This document shows, piece by piece, positions 1 through 11,019 of a DNA stretch of 64,000 nucleotides (positions are counted from its first letter, which is position 1; every line of letters begins with the position of its first letter). The stretch covers positions 62,001 through 126,000 of the forward strand of contig NZ_AORI01000012.1 of NCBI RefSeq assembly GCF_000367765.1. The letters are read 5' to 3'. A program made the translations under genes and the position numbers. This DNA comes from Metamycoplasma auris 15026. GTDB lineage: Bacteria > Bacillota_I > Bacilli_A > Mycoplasmatales > Metamycoplasmataceae. The notes beneath the pieces are model-generated. The model did no database searches. It was not told where the DNA came from and saw only the letters and a list, made by a program, of their open reading frames with translations.

Positions 1-1
1 A

Positions 2-445
2 GATGGACCTAAGGAACCTAATCAAAGAAGAAACGAACCAAATAACTGAGAAGAATATGAGTCTGATGAACCAAAATATAACGGACGTAAAAATAAGTTC
101 GTTATGGCTATTGAGTATATAGTTATATTTGTTGCAATTGTTACTATTTTTTCTTCAGGATATGTTTTAGCAACTTGAAAATCACTTGCTACTCCTGAAG
201 AATTAAAAGTAATTTCACCTTTTGCAATCAAAAGTTTTTTAGTAGCATTTCAATTACTTAGTATTGCAGTATGTATATTAATGATACTGTCATTGACTAA
301 GAAATATTGTACAAAAACGCCAATTGTATTAACGGCATGAATACTTGCTATACCATTTATAATGGCTGCATCATTTATTATGATTTTTATTTTATTTATA
401 TGATTATTTTCAAAATCAGCAATAAGAAATGCAGCTAATTCTTAA
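2..445 (+). CDS. C-terminal part of a membrane protein, cut by the window edge
   Basis: The open frame enters from the left edge and ends at TAA 443-445. It crosses four in-frame TGA codons, each read as Trp. A charged, Asn/Glu/Pro-rich stretch (about 38 residues) is followed by three hydrophobic segments: about residues 39-58 with the motif IEYIVIFVAIVTIF, about 78-97, and about 107-130. It is therefore an integral membrane protein whose N-terminal part lies outside the window. I recognise no family. A bidirectional terminator follows directly and separates it from the convergent pepF. Confidence 0.7.
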
Positions 446-456
446 TGAAACTAAAA

Positions 457-492
457 AATAATAGACCACCTTTTTTAAAGTAGTCTATTATT
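457..492. terminator. Bidirectional terminator between the membrane protein and pepF
   Basis: The arms AATAATAGAC and GTCTATTATT pair around a short loop. A T-run follows on the plus strand and an A-run precedes it, so it can stop both converging transcripts. Confidence 0.8.
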
Positions 493-514
493 TTTTTTCT
501 AGAATTAATTTCTT

Positions 515-2341
515 TTATTTTTTAAATATCTCATTTCCTAGTTTAATATATTCATCAACTTTTTCATTTAAAAGAGAAAACGCTAAGTCATAAATTTCTT
601 TAGAATAAACATCAATTCCTGCTTCTTTTAGAATAACTGCAGGTCAATCTCTATCTCCAGCACTTAGAAACTTATTAATGTAATCTTCTAGAGCTTTTGT
701 TTTATCTTTTTTATATTTTTGGAAGAAAACATTAGCAACAATATAGCCAATTGCATACTTATAAACATAGAAATAATAATAGAAATGTGGCACCATAATG
801 CTATATACATTTGCTACATCATTGATTTGTGGTTCTTTGTTCGTAATTGCATAATCTTTTGAAATATTTACATACAACTCTTCAAGAGCCTCATAAGAAT
901 TAAGAGGTTCGTTTTTATCAATTTGGTTATATAGTTCAAACTCATAATTAGCTCATTGAGTTTGTCTTAAAACAGTACCAATAAAATCATTAATACTTTC
1001 ATTTAATAAAAAGAATTTTTCTTCTTTAGTTTTGGCTTTGGAAATCAAATAATCATTTAATAATAACTCATTAAAAATTGAAGCAATTTCAGCTAGAAAA
1101 AGTGGATATTGGCTTCGAAAAACACTTTGGTTCTTATTTGAAAAATATGAATGCATCGAATGTCCCATTTCATGGCATAAAGTATTTATTGAATTAATTG
1201 TGTTATCTCAGTTCATTAGAATATAGATTTTATTAATTCCATGTGAGCCACCAATGGAATAAGCGCCGGATCTTTTCGAAGGCACATTTATATAGTCAAT
1301 TCAGTTTTCATTGATTGCTTTATCGACAATTTCTTTGTATTCAAAAGGCATAATAGCGCTTATTTCTTTAAGAATTTTTTGACCATCTTCAATTGAATAT
1401 TTATTTTTGATTTTAACTAGATCAATAGCACTATCTCAAAGTTCCATTTTCTTATTAAATTTAGCTTCAAAGAATTTTGCATGTGCGTTTCAATATTTCC
1501 TAAAGATAGAAATGTTATTTTTAACATTAGAAAAAAGAATTTCTAAAAGTTTTTTATCAATATTATCTGATATTAAGATTGATTCAATTGATGAAGAATA
1601 ATTTCTTGAAAGAGCATCAACAGAAATTGATTTAATATGTTGATATAACATTTTTGCAAGACTTTGTTTATGTTTTAGGTATGCATTTGCATAATTAAAA
1701 TATGTTTCTTTTCTTACTTTTTCATCAGAATTTTTTAAAAGATTAAGTCTACTTCCTTCAGTAATTTTAAATCTTCTACCCCATTTATTTGATGCGTATC
1801 CATAATCAATTTCACTATCTGTTAAAACACTAAAAAGCTCTTCAACATCAGGTTCGCCATTAGCAGTAGCTGCTAAATAGTTTTCAATTTTGTCATCTAA
1901 TTTGTGATCAAGTTCATTTAGCAATGCTTCAAGGTCTTTTTTTACTTCTTTAAGCTCAAGTAGCTTAATTCATTGCAAAATTTTTTCTTTGTTTTTAGCA
2001 ATTCGATTAATTTCGGAGCCAAATTTCTTATCATATTCTGATTTTTTTGCATCAAATTGCGAAATTAATTTATTGATTTTTGGATCAACTAAATTTGTAT
2101 TCAATTTATTTGATAAATAATTATCAATCTTATTGGCTAAAAGAATGCTTTGCTTAGATAACTCAAGGGAGGCTACATATTCTTCTAGACTATTATATTT
2201 AGAATCTTTGATTTCAAGCTGTTTATCTAGTAATAAGAAATATTCATCCTCTAAGTCACTTAGTTTTTTATTTCCTAAAATATCCTCTAAATCAAAACGA
2301 TATTTTTCTTCAATATCTTCATATTTTTCATATTTTTTCAT
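515..2341 (-). CDS. pepF: Oligoendopeptidase F (M3 zinc metallopeptidase)
   Basis: 608 residues, the normal length for PepF. The zinc motif HEMGH lies at residues 390-394, followed by SMHSYF as in M3 peptidases; the motif's glutamate is catalytic and its two histidines bind zinc. The long N-terminal half is helical and charged, as in the family. PepF cleaves short oligopeptides in the cytoplasm and helps an auxotroph use imported peptides. The ATG at 2341 has an AAGGAG site just upstream. The gene lies 41 bp behind apt on the same strand, with a weak hairpin between them. The whole reading needs TGA as Trp. No truncation is seen. Confidence 0.93.
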
Positions 2342-2363
2342 AAAAAAAATCTCCTTATTAAAT

Positions 2364-2385
2364 AAAAAAGTTCATAAAGAACTTA
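2364..2385 (-). terminator. Weak hairpin between apt and pepF
   Basis: On the minus strand AAGTTC-TTTAT-GAACTT is followed by a T-run. It overlaps the apt stop codon, so it may weaken rather than abolish readthrough into pepF. Confidence 0.5.
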
Positions 2386-2904
2386 TTTATCTTCATTTTC
2401 ATCCACAAAAATTAAACTTTCGATATCACAATTTAATCTTTCTCTTGAATTAAATCCGCCTAATTCCATTAAAACTATTATCTTAAGAATTTCTACACCT
2501 TGGTCTTTTAGTAATTTAATGATTGCTTCTAGTGTGCCACCAGTTGCTAAAACATCATCAATGATAACGGCTTTTTGTCCAGGTTTTACAAGGCCTTTTT
2601 GAATTTCAAGAATTGAGCGACCATATTCAAGTCCATATGCATAACTGATAACTTCGCCAGGTAATTTTCCTTTTTTTCTTACCATAATAAAAGGCTTAGA
2701 TAGCTTTGCAGCAACTGGAGTTCCAAATAAAAACCCTCTGGCATCTGGACCAACAATAATATCAGCATCCTTCGCTAATTCCGACATCTTATTTATTGTG
2801 TAATTTAAAGCTTCTCCATTTGCTAAAAGCAATGAAATATCTTTAAATTTCACACCTGGTTCAGGAAAATCTTTGACGGTTCTTATATATTTTTTTAATT
2901 CCAT
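2383..2904 (-). CDS. apt: Adenine phosphoribosyltransferase
   Basis: 173 residues, typical for Apt. The PRPP-binding loop VIIDDVLATGGT is at residues 113-124, and the N-terminal signature DFPEPGVKFKDI and the GPDARGF segment are both present. It makes AMP from adenine and PRPP in the cytoplasm, a key purine salvage step because mollicutes lack de novo purine synthesis. The start is unusual: a TATAAT box at 2914-2919 leaves only nine nucleotides before the ATG and there is no Shine-Dalgarno sequence, so the mRNA should be leaderless or nearly so. Confidence 0.95.
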   Translation of the reverse strand: MELKKYIRTVKDFPEPGVKFKDISLLLANGEALNYTINKMSELAKDADIIVGPDARGFLFGTPVAAKLSKPFIMVRKKGKLPGEVISYAYGLEYGRSILEIQKGLVKPGQKAVIIDDVLATGGTLEAIIKLLKDQGVEILKIIVLMELGGFNSRERLNCDIESLIFVDENEDK

Positions 2905-2913
2905 AGCAATAAT

Positions 2914-2919
2914 ATTATA
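2914..2919 (-). promoter_or_regulatory. apt -10 box, near-leaderless
   Basis: TATAAT on the minus strand, nine nucleotides before the apt ATG. Transcription would begin about 2-3 nt before the start codon. Confidence 0.6.
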
Positions 2920-3078
2920 TTACATTTTATTAACTAAAAAAGTACTTGATTTTTTAGTATTATCTAAATTAAAAAATGCCTTTTTTTAATTGCAAATTTA
3001 TTTTAAAAACTTCCTTAATTTCAATAGAAAACGTATAAAAAAGACTGCATCATTCACTAGGTGTTTTTAGTTGTTAAA

Positions 3079-3087
3079 TGTTATAAT
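3079..3087 (+). promoter_or_regulatory. Extended -10 promoter giving a leaderless mRNA
   Basis: TGT-TATAAT matches the extended -10 form TGN-TATAAT. Seven nucleotides separate it from ATG 3095, so the predicted transcript starts at the ATG itself. This argues against the in-frame TTG at 3071, which lies upstream of the -10 box. Confidence 0.65.
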
Positions 3088-3094
3088 TTTTAAT

Positions 3095-3874
3095 ATGAAT
3101 ATCAATAAAAATTATATATACATTGATTTTGAAGCTATTTCTAATCCTTTCGCAAGAATTCTAGGAATTCCTGCGAATACGCCTTTTGCTTATTCGCTTG
3201 GTGGAATTAATTCGGATAATAAACTTGAAACAAAAACTTTTATTATTGACTTTCACAAAACAAAATCAATTAAAGAAATTTGGTCGAAACTCAAACAAAA
3301 TATTATCAAACATATCTACCAAATTAATTCACATTTAAAAATTAATGAAGTTGTTTTTATTGGACATAATCCAATATTAGAAAAACAAATTCTTTCAAGA
3401 TTATTTCCAAAAAACCAAATTCAACCTCTTATTGATGATAAAAATAATCCAAACTTATCACTTTCAAAATTAACTGGAACAATTTTTAAGGATGAATACT
3501 TTTTAAGAACTAAAAAAAGTATCATTGAATCGAATATTCCAACTCTTAAGAAAATTATGTTAAAAAATAACGGCTTTATTGCTTCTTTTGTTGGTTTTTG
3601 GTTATATGTAAACTCCCTTAGCAATCTCCGGTTAAATGATAAAAGAAAAAAATATTTCTTGCCTTTGCAAAAAAATTCTTTACTTAAAGAATTAAAAGCA
3701 TATTCAAAAGATGATGTTAATAAAATGCTTTTTTTAGCTCTTAATCCTAATCAAACAAATATTTTAATTAAAAGATATCTTTATAAAAAAGAGCTACTAC
3801 GATTGCTTAAGAATATTGATTTTGATTCTAATTTAACAATTGCTGAAATTAAAGAAAAGATTTGAAATCTTTAG
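3095..3874 (+). CDS. DnaQ-like / DUF2779-like putative nuclease
   Basis: 259 residues with one TGA-Trp near the C-terminus. The N-terminus has a DFEA motif (YIYIDFEAISNP), then a PFAYSLGG segment, a mid-protein GHNPILEK and a late AYSKDDVNKM. This order (DxE, then H-N, then Y-x-x-D) resembles DnaQ/RNase H-fold exonucleases and the mollicute DUF2779 family. I infer a metal-dependent nuclease fold; substrate and activity are unknown. The start was placed at ATG 3095 because an extended -10 box sits at 3079-3087. It is diverged from apt by 190 bp and followed after 69 bp by the MATE gene. Confidence 0.55.
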
Positions 3875-3943
3875 ATATTTTAGTTACTTTTAACAAAGCT
3901 ACTTCTTATAACAAATATATAAAATAAATGAAAGGAGATAAAA

Positions 3944-5674
3944 ATGACAAAAGAAACAATAAAAAAGAAAAATTATTTTAGACGTATTTATCCACAATCT
4001 AAATCTGATTTTAAAATGTATTTTTCAATGACTTGACCAATTGTTATTGGTGAAATTCTCTTTTGTATTAATGGTTTTTTAGATAATTTTATGGTAAGCC
4101 ATATCCCTTCTGGTATTGATGCTTTAACTTATTCAAATACATATACGAATATCATTTATACAATCTTTTTTGCCATTCAAGGGATAGCTGCGATGTTTGT
4201 GGGGCAGTATTATGGCAAAAAAGATTTTGATAAAGTTAAACAGATTATTAATTTAAGAATTCTTCTTTATTTAATTATTGTGCTGCCTTTTGCTTTAAGT
4301 GCTTGAATTATTCCTAACCAACTGATTTATTTAGTTGGAGGATCGAAAGTTAAAGAAGATGTAATAAGCGAAGGCAGAATGTATTTAATGCTTATAGCAG
4401 TTTCTTGGTTAATAACTTGCTTTAATTTCAATACGAATATGCAACTTAATGAAACTGGGCATTCAAATTTAGCTTTTATTTCAGCTAGTCTAACATTGGT
4501 TTCAAATGCTTCTGTCAATGCAATCTTATTATATGCATTTAAGAGTAATGCTTATTATGCAGCAATTGGTACAATTGCAAGTGCCCTTGTATGTCTTACT
4601 TCAGATTCACTCTTAACTTATTATAAAGATAGAGCTATATTTGTTAATTTCTTTAAGATTTTTCATGTTTCAAAACCTATTGCTATTCAGATTCTAAGAA
4701 GAATTCCTGCAATGCTAATTACAATTGCTGCTATGATTACTATTCCAATTAGAATGATAATTTGGTCTAGAGGTTATCCAGATGATTTAATTCATGGCTC
4801 TAATATTGGACATTTTTGAATGGGAATTGGGGCAATTACAATTCTTGGATTGGTTGAAAGTTTAGCAACAATTGCATCTGCTATAACTTCTGCATGCTCA
4901 ACAAATGTCTCATATTTTGTTGCTGGTAATTTAGGAAGAGATAATTATGAAGATGCTGAAAAACATGCTTATGCATTAAGAGGTTTTCATGCATTTTTTG
5001 GTTTTTGTTTATCAATCATTATGTTATTTGTTGTTTTAATTATTGCCTATAGTAAAACAACAATTAAAGGGGCTCAAGATAGTATTATTAAAAACCTTGA
5101 TTTCTATTACAAACAAAAAAATGCTGCTTTTTTATTTAATGATATTTTTAATGACCAAAAAAATTTAATTGAGCAAGGCATTCTTAATGAAGCAAAAAAT
5201 CAAATTTATATTTTTGGTTACAATAAAAGCCCAGAGCAATTCAATGATTTTTTAATTAATTCAAATAACAAAGCAATAACTAACTGAATTTCCCAGATGA
5301 AAGACCAAATTGGCATTGTTTTTAGAAAAACATTCTTATATTGCTGTTTATCATTTATTTTATTTAATCCACTTTGATGCTGATTTTATACTGCCGCTGC
5401 TCTTCCTAGAGCAGGAGGAAGAAATATCATTGGTTCCCTAACAATTCTTGGTGCTTTTTGGTCTTCTTTTATTTGGTTAAATATTCTAATCTTTGGTATT
5501 TCTAAGCCATACCATTTAAGTTTAGAAATTACATATTTCTTATTCTATAGTTTTGATATAGTAAGACTATTAATTTTTGAAATCATTGCTTGAAAAACAA
5601 ATTGAAAAAGAAATGTCACAGTTGAAATTGAACACATTCACAAAAAACTAAATGCAAAAAAAATTTCAGGATAG
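3944..5674 (+). CDS. MATE-family multidrug/cation exporter
   Basis: 576 residues with many hydrophobic segments. The beginning (MTWPIVIGEILFCINGF, then DNFMVSHI) and the repeat near the middle fit the MATE fold of two six-helix bundles. Such proteins export cationic compounds using Na+ or H+ gradients; the substrate cannot be read here. The protein is more than 100 residues longer than usual: about 90 polar residues (around 375-465) interrupt the last third, between two hydrophobic segments. The ATG at 3944 has AAAGGAG nine bases upstream. The stop codon is part of its terminator hairpin. Confidence 0.85.
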
Positions 5675-5687
5675 CCTGAATTTTTTT
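5665..5687 (+). terminator. Terminator overlapping the MATE stop codon
   Basis: TTCAGG-ATAG-CCTGAA followed by seven T. The stop TAG lies in the loop. Confidence 0.8.
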
Positions 5688-6534
5688 ATTCATCATATTT
5701 AAAATTAATTCCAATAGTAATCTTATCGAGTGGTTTGCTTTTATCTTTTAATTTTGTTATAGAAATAAGAATATTTGATTCCTCATTAGTTATTTTTTTA
5801 TTAGAAAGTTTATCTTCAACAAATTTTTTTACTTGCTTAAAGAAATTATTGATTTCAATGCCAAATAATTTGTTTTTTGTATCATAAAAATATCAAGAAT
5901 CATTTTTTTTAAATGAATAAGTAAAAGAAAGCTTTAAATTCGAAATTTCTTTAATGAAATTTTTAAATTCCAGTTTTTCAAAACCAGCTGGTCTAGGTTT
6001 TTTATTAAATTCATTTAGTCTTTTAACTAAATCTAAGTTAAGAATTTGAATTTCATTTTCTTTTTTTCAATCTAAATTAGCTACTTTTGTTGCTTCTTTA
6101 TTATTAAAAAATTCTTTTAATTTGTATCCTGTAGTATAAAAAGTAAATTCTTGCTTTAATTTAATCTTAGAATTTACCTTTTCGTCTACATTTTTGCTAT
6201 TTTTAGAAGGAATATTTTTGTAGGCAATTTCTTTTTCAAAATTAAATAATTGCGAAGCATCAATTTCTTTAGTTAATTTAATTTCAACTTGTTTTTTATT
6301 GTTTTTTTTACTTATTTCTTCTTTAATTTCTGTATTTGCTGCAACATCAGAAATTGATTTATTTTTTTTAGGTTGTTTTGATGAAAAAAAAGTTGAAACA
6401 ATTGGAATTGTTGCCATTGAGCCAATTATTCCTGTAAACATAATGGTAGCAAGAGCTATATTAAGCTTTTGTTTTTTTGTTCTTGGAGTTTTTTTTATTG
6501 TATCCTCAGAGTTTTTAGCATTATTTTTTTTCAT
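5686..6534 (-). CDS. Membrane-anchored hypothetical protein
   Basis: 282 residues. A basic N-terminus of about 26 residues precedes one hydrophobic segment (about residues 26-50, with IALATIMFTGIIGSMATI). The rest is a hydrophilic, Lys/Asn-rich domain that would lie outside the cell if the basic tail stays inside. There is no lipobox. The ATG at 6534 was chosen because AGGAGG lies at 6541-6546; the in-frame TTG just upstream is less likely. It is the last gene of the gyrB - kinase-like cluster, 14 bp after the double kinase-like gene, whose stop is next to its ribosome site. I recognise no family. Confidence 0.7.
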
Positions 6535-6548
6535 CAAAAACCTCCTTT

Positions 6549-8027
6549 TTATTTGCTAATTTTAATTTTATTCTTGTTTATTATCAACTTTATTTTTTTG
6601 CTTAAGTTTTTGCTTACTTTTTTATCTTTATTAGTTAATTCATTTTTTAAATAACTAATAAATAATGCAATTAATTGGTATTTATAAAAGTCTTTAGGAA
6701 CTTCTAAATTATATGCATCTCAAAACATTTTTTTATAGTATGCACTAAGCTGCAAATTTTCAAACATTAAAGCAATATCAAGAAATTTAGAACCTAAAGA
6801 AGCCATTGCCCAATCTACAATAAAAAGATTATCAATCTCATCCCAAAAAATGTTTTGAAAATTCAAATTATGATGGCAATTGGCATCTAATTTGATATTC
6901 GAAATCCATTTTAAAATTAAATCTATGTAGGCTTTTGAGCCAATGTCTTTGCTTAAATCATTAATATTGATATCTAAAAGTATCTTTTTAATTTGTTTAT
7001 CAAGTAAAAAAGAAGGAAAAAGTACACTGGCAGAGTGGTATGTTTTCATAATTTTTGCAAGACATTTGATTGCTTTGGAATTAATTTCAAATGGACTAGA
7101 GCTATTTGATCATTTTCAAACAATATAATTGTCATCCTCATAAATATAAGGAGGTACAAAATAAAAGCATTCAAGTTCTTGGATTTTTAATCTGTAATTG
7201 AAATTTGTATTTCTTTTAAATGTAATGAATTTTGAAGAATAAAGGTCTTCTTTAAGAGTATCTTTATTTTTTGGATTTGAGTTATTTGCGATGGCTTCTT
7301 TATTTTTTGCATAAAGGTTTTTATATTCATTATCTTTATATACTTTATACAAATAAATATAATCATCAAATTTTTCTTTTTCTAGTTTAAAGTAATTAAT
7401 GATTTTGTCTTTTCTTATGCCCATATTAAGATGTAAACACACTAAATCATAATAAGAAGAATTAAGACAAACTGCTTCAAAATCAACTAATTTAACAAAG
7501 CCAAATTTGTTAATTATTACATTACTTTTTCTTATGTTGTTATGACTAAAAACTAATTCGTCATTTTGATATTTTGCAACTAAAGATTGATATTTTTTGT
7601 CTTTAATTTTGAATCTATTTCAATCAAATTTGCTAACTTCTATATTTTTTTTGTGAAATCTTGTAATTGCACTAAAAATTTTTTTAATTTGATAATCGCT
7701 AATTTCAATCTGGTATAAATCAGAACCAGGAAATCATTTTTTAATAAAAACACCGTTTTTAATAAACAAATACTCATCAACGTCGTTAACTAATTTAAAT
7801 TCATTATCAAATAATGATGTTGAATTTTCAAGGGGGATTCTTATTTGAACTCAAATATTATTATATTTAGCAATAAAATAAAAATTATTACTTTTTTCTA
7901 GCTGAAATTTTGCATGAGTAATTTGGTCGGCCACTTCTGCTGAAAAAGTGCCTAGGATTCTTTCATACATCAAATTTATTTTTTCAATATTTTCTTTTGT
8001 GTTTGTATTTTTTGCTATTTTAATCAT
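6549..8027 (-). CDS. Tandem choline-kinase-like fusion, both catalytic Asp replaced by Asn
   Basis: 492 residues in one uninterrupted code-4 frame. Two kinase-like (APH/choline kinase fold) units follow each other. Unit 1 (about 1-210) has the loop SHNNIRKSN at 161-169 and a DFE at 182-184. Unit 2 (about 211-492) has CHHNLNFQN at 384-392 and DW at 405-406. In active members the loop reads H-x-D-x4-N; here the catalytic Asp is Asn in both units (164 and 387), while the second Asp, which binds metal, is kept. Unit 2 resembles the intact kinase encoded just upstream (FVPPYIYEDD beside FVPKTIYEDE). This suggests duplication, fusion and loss or change of catalysis. It may be a pseudokinase regulator, or have altered chemistry. 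Confidence 0.75.
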
Positions 8028-8054
8028 AAATTACTCATTAAATTAAATTTAAAA

Positions 8055-8804
8055 CTAGGAGTTATATTGCTTATTATACTCATTTATTAATTGATCTACT
8101 CTTTTTAGATAATGACTATCATCAAAAGGATTAATTTCATGCTTGTTAATTCAAAGCACAATTAAGGCATTGACAATAATTTTATGGGCTAAAAGAAACT
8201 TTGGCTCAAAGTCATCACCATAAGCTTCTAAAAATATTTGTTCTTGTCTTGCATCTAATTCAGATGATTCAATAAAGTAAGCTAAATCAAAATGCACATC
8301 GCCCATTGTTGCATATTCTCAATCAGTTATATAAAGTCCGTTTTTGCTTTCAATAAAATTAAAAAGTCAAAGGTCATTATGCACTGGTGCTGAATTATCA
8401 ATATTCTTAAGAAATAAATTGATTTTTTTATAATGCTTATCTAGAAGCGGGATTTTTTTTCCATACTCTTTAATTTTTTCACGATAAACTTTGAAACGGC
8501 GCGCAATTTGGTTTTCTTTATAAAATTCCAATTTGGAATTATGTAGCGTAATTAATTTTTTGCCAATTTCTTTTAATTTTTCATCAGTAAGAGTTTGGGG
8601 ACTCATAATTGGCCCATCAATTCATTCGTTAACTACTTTTGTTTCATCTTCATAAATTGTTTTGGGAACAAAATCTAGAGCATTAAAAATTATATTTGGT
8701 GTTTTATGATTAAAAGTATCGTAATTTTTTATTTTAATAAATTGATTTTTTTCTTCGTCATAATACGTTTTATTTGTAAAACCTTGGTTTTTAATTAGTT
8801 TCAT
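8055..8804 (-). CDS. Choline/ethanolamine-kinase-like phosphotransferase (LicA type)
   Basis: 249 residues. The catalytic loop VHNDLWLFN is intact (H142, D144, N149), followed by TDWEYA with metal-binding D161. An N-lobe with FVPKTIYEDE and a linker NEWIDGP matches LicA/choline-kinase relatives. The likely reaction is ATP-dependent phosphorylation of choline or a similar alcohol for membrane lipids or surface decoration, but the substrate is not proven. The gene starts 19 bp after the gyrB stop with a weak AAGGAA site, and lies 27 bp before the double kinase-like gene. The three are probably co-transcribed. Confidence 0.8.
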
Positions 8805-8823
8805 TTTTTAAATTAGTTCCTTA

Positions 8824-10788
8824 TTAAAAATCAATATTTGAAACATATTTGGCATTTTCTTCAATAAAATCATGTCTTGCTTCAACTTCTTCACCCATTA
8901 GCGTTGAAAAAACTGAATCACAAATTGCCATGTCATTAATTTGCACTTGCAACATCTTTCTAGTTTCAGGATTCATTGTTGTTTCTCATAATTGTTCTGC
9001 ATCCATTTCTCCTAGCCCTTTGTAACGTTGGATAGAAATGTTTTTATCATCTAATTTAGCAAGAATTTCTTCTTTTTGGGCATCGTTATAAGCATACTCA
9101 ACTTTTTTGGAAGCCATAATTTTATATAAAGGTGGCATTGCAATATAAACAAATCCATATTCAATCAATGGCTTTAAATAACGATAGAAGAAAGTTAATA
9201 GAAGTGTTGAAATATGTGCCCCATCAACGTCAGCATCGGTCATGATAATGATTTTGTGATATTTTAATTTGTTAATATTAAAATCTTCGCCAATACCTGT
9301 TCCTAGTGCATGAATTATTGTTTGAATTTCTTGGTTAGATAAGAATTTTACACGGTCATTTTTTTCAGCATTAATAACTTTACCTCTAAGTGGTAAAATC
9401 GCTTGAATAGCACGGTTTCTGCCTCCCTTAGCAGAACCTCCAGCAGAATTCCCTTCGACAATAAATAGCTCTCTTAATTCAGCATTTTTCGAAGAACAAT
9501 CAGCTAATTTTCCAGGAAGTCCACTAAATTCCATCCCATCTTTTTTTCTTGAAGCTTCTTTAGCGGCATTTGCTGCTAATCTTGCTCTTTGGGATTGAAG
9601 ACATTTATTAATGATGCTTTTAGCAATAACTGGATTTTCGTTTAAATATCTTTCTAAAACTTCAGAAACTACTTTGTTTGTTGCATATCTTGCATTAGCT
9701 GACCCAAATTTTGTTTTTGTTTGTCCATCAAAAACAGGATCGCTATGCTTAATTGAAATAATAGCAACTAATCCTTCTTTAGAATCTTCTTTGCTAATTT
9801 TTTCATTTGCTTTAAATAGTTTGTTATCTTCAGCATATTTATTAAAGATTCTTACAATGGAATCATAAAAACCATTTTCATGTGTGCCACCATCAGTAGT
9901 TTGAATATTATTAGCATAGGAAATAACAGTTGATTGGTAAGCTTCATTATATTGAAGAGCAACTTCGACAAGAATATCAACTCTCTTTTGGTTTTTATTT
10001 GGATCTTCATGAAAATTTTTGGATTTTTCCAGATCAGAGATTTCACCATGGGCATAAATTACATCATGGTTAATTACTTTTTTACCCTTATTTAATTCTT
10101 TAACATAATCAATAATACCACCATCGAAACAAAAGCTCTTTTTGATATTTTTAGTAATATCAGTTAGATTGAATTTTAAACCCTTATTTAGATATGCAAC
10201 TTGCTTAACATGGTCACTGATTGTTCCAAAATCAAAATCGATGTGATCCATTACTGAATAATCAGGTTGAAATTTAATTCTAGTTCCAGTTTCATTAGTT
10301 TGCAGTTCACCAATTACTTTTAAATCATCAAGAGGTTTTCCACCATGTTGATATTTTTGGTAATATAGTTTGCCATTTCTTTTAACTCATACTTCAAATG
10401 ATTCACTTAAAGCATTAACAACAGAAGCCCCAACCCCATGAAGTCCACCACTTACTTTGTAGTTACTTGAATCAAATTTACCACCTGCATGTAACACAGT
10501 TAAAATAGTTTCAACAGCAGACTTGTTTGTTGATGGATGGATATCCACAGGCATTCCACGACCATTATCTTCAATTTCAATAAAGTTGTTAGGATGCAAA
10601 ACAATGCTTATTTCATTAGCATATCCAGCCATTGCTTCATCAACTGAGTTATCTAGGATTTCTCATATAAGATGATGGATCCCACGATATCCAGTGGAAC
10701 CAATATACATCCCAGGTCTAACTCTAACTGGATCAAGTCCTTCAAGAACTTGAATATCACTAGCTACATATTTTTTTTCATCTGACAT
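8824..10788 (-). CDS. gyrB: DNA gyrase subunit B
   Basis: 654 residues, normal for GyrB. The GHKL ATPase part has GMYIGS, DNSVDEA, DNGRGMP and [13 protein letters not shown]. The TOPRIM part has [11 protein letters not shown] (most GyrBs have EGD) and DADVDGAH. The end has [19 protein letters not shown]. The [13 protein letters not shown] segment and the short C-terminus favour GyrB over ParE. With GyrA it introduces negative supercoils. ATG 10788 has AAGGAG upstream. A -10 box lies at 10841-10846 and a perfect palindrome overlaps the presumed -35 area. Kinase-like genes follow. Confidence 0.93.
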
Positions 10789-10840
10789 AAAAAACTCCTT
10801 CAGTTTCCTCAATAAGATTTAGCAATAATATAATTATTAA

Positions 10841-10846
10841 ATTATA
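10841..10846 (-). promoter_or_regulatory. gyrB -10 box
   Basis: TATAAT on the minus strand, preceded by TTGG. The predicted transcript start is near 10834, giving a leader of about 45 nt that ends in the AAGGAG site. Confidence 0.55.
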
Positions 10847-10862
10847 CCAAATATCTTTTTTA

Positions 10863-10885
10863 CCTTACTTATATAATAAGTAAGG
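10863..10885. repeat. Perfect palindrome in the gyrB upstream region
   Basis: CCTTACTTAT and ATAAGTAAGG pair perfectly around three bases. It sits about 17 bp upstream of the gyrB -10 box, over the expected -35 region, so it could be an operator or a supercoiling-sensitive cruciform. It is not followed by a T-run on the minus strand, so it is not a normal terminator. Confidence 0.6.
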
Positions 10886-10950
10886 CAAAAAAAGTTAGCA
10901 GAATTTGTCTTATAAAAGTCTTAATTTCTTGGTTTTTGAAAAAGAAAACA

Positions 10951-10990
10951 TAAAAAAAATTCTCTTATGCTTTTTTTGCTAAGAGAATTT
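10951..10990 (-). terminator. Terminator after lemA
   Basis: On the minus strand a stem of TTCTCTTA and TAAGAGAA is followed by a T-run. Confidence 0.8.
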
Positions 10991-11019
10991 ATCAAGGATA
11001 GTATTTTTAGACTTATTTT

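Noticed and set aside
3071-3094. TTG start for the DnaQ-like gene
   Set aside because: It lies upstream of the extended -10 box, so it would not be in the mRNA.
6549-8027. Reading the double kinase-like gene as a broken gene because of internal TGA codons
   Set aside because: I followed the codons between 7443 and 8027 and found only TGA, no TAA or TAG; TGA is Trp in this genome.
10863-10885. Palindrome as a terminator
   Set aside because: No T-run follows on the minus strand and no gene ends immediately before it.
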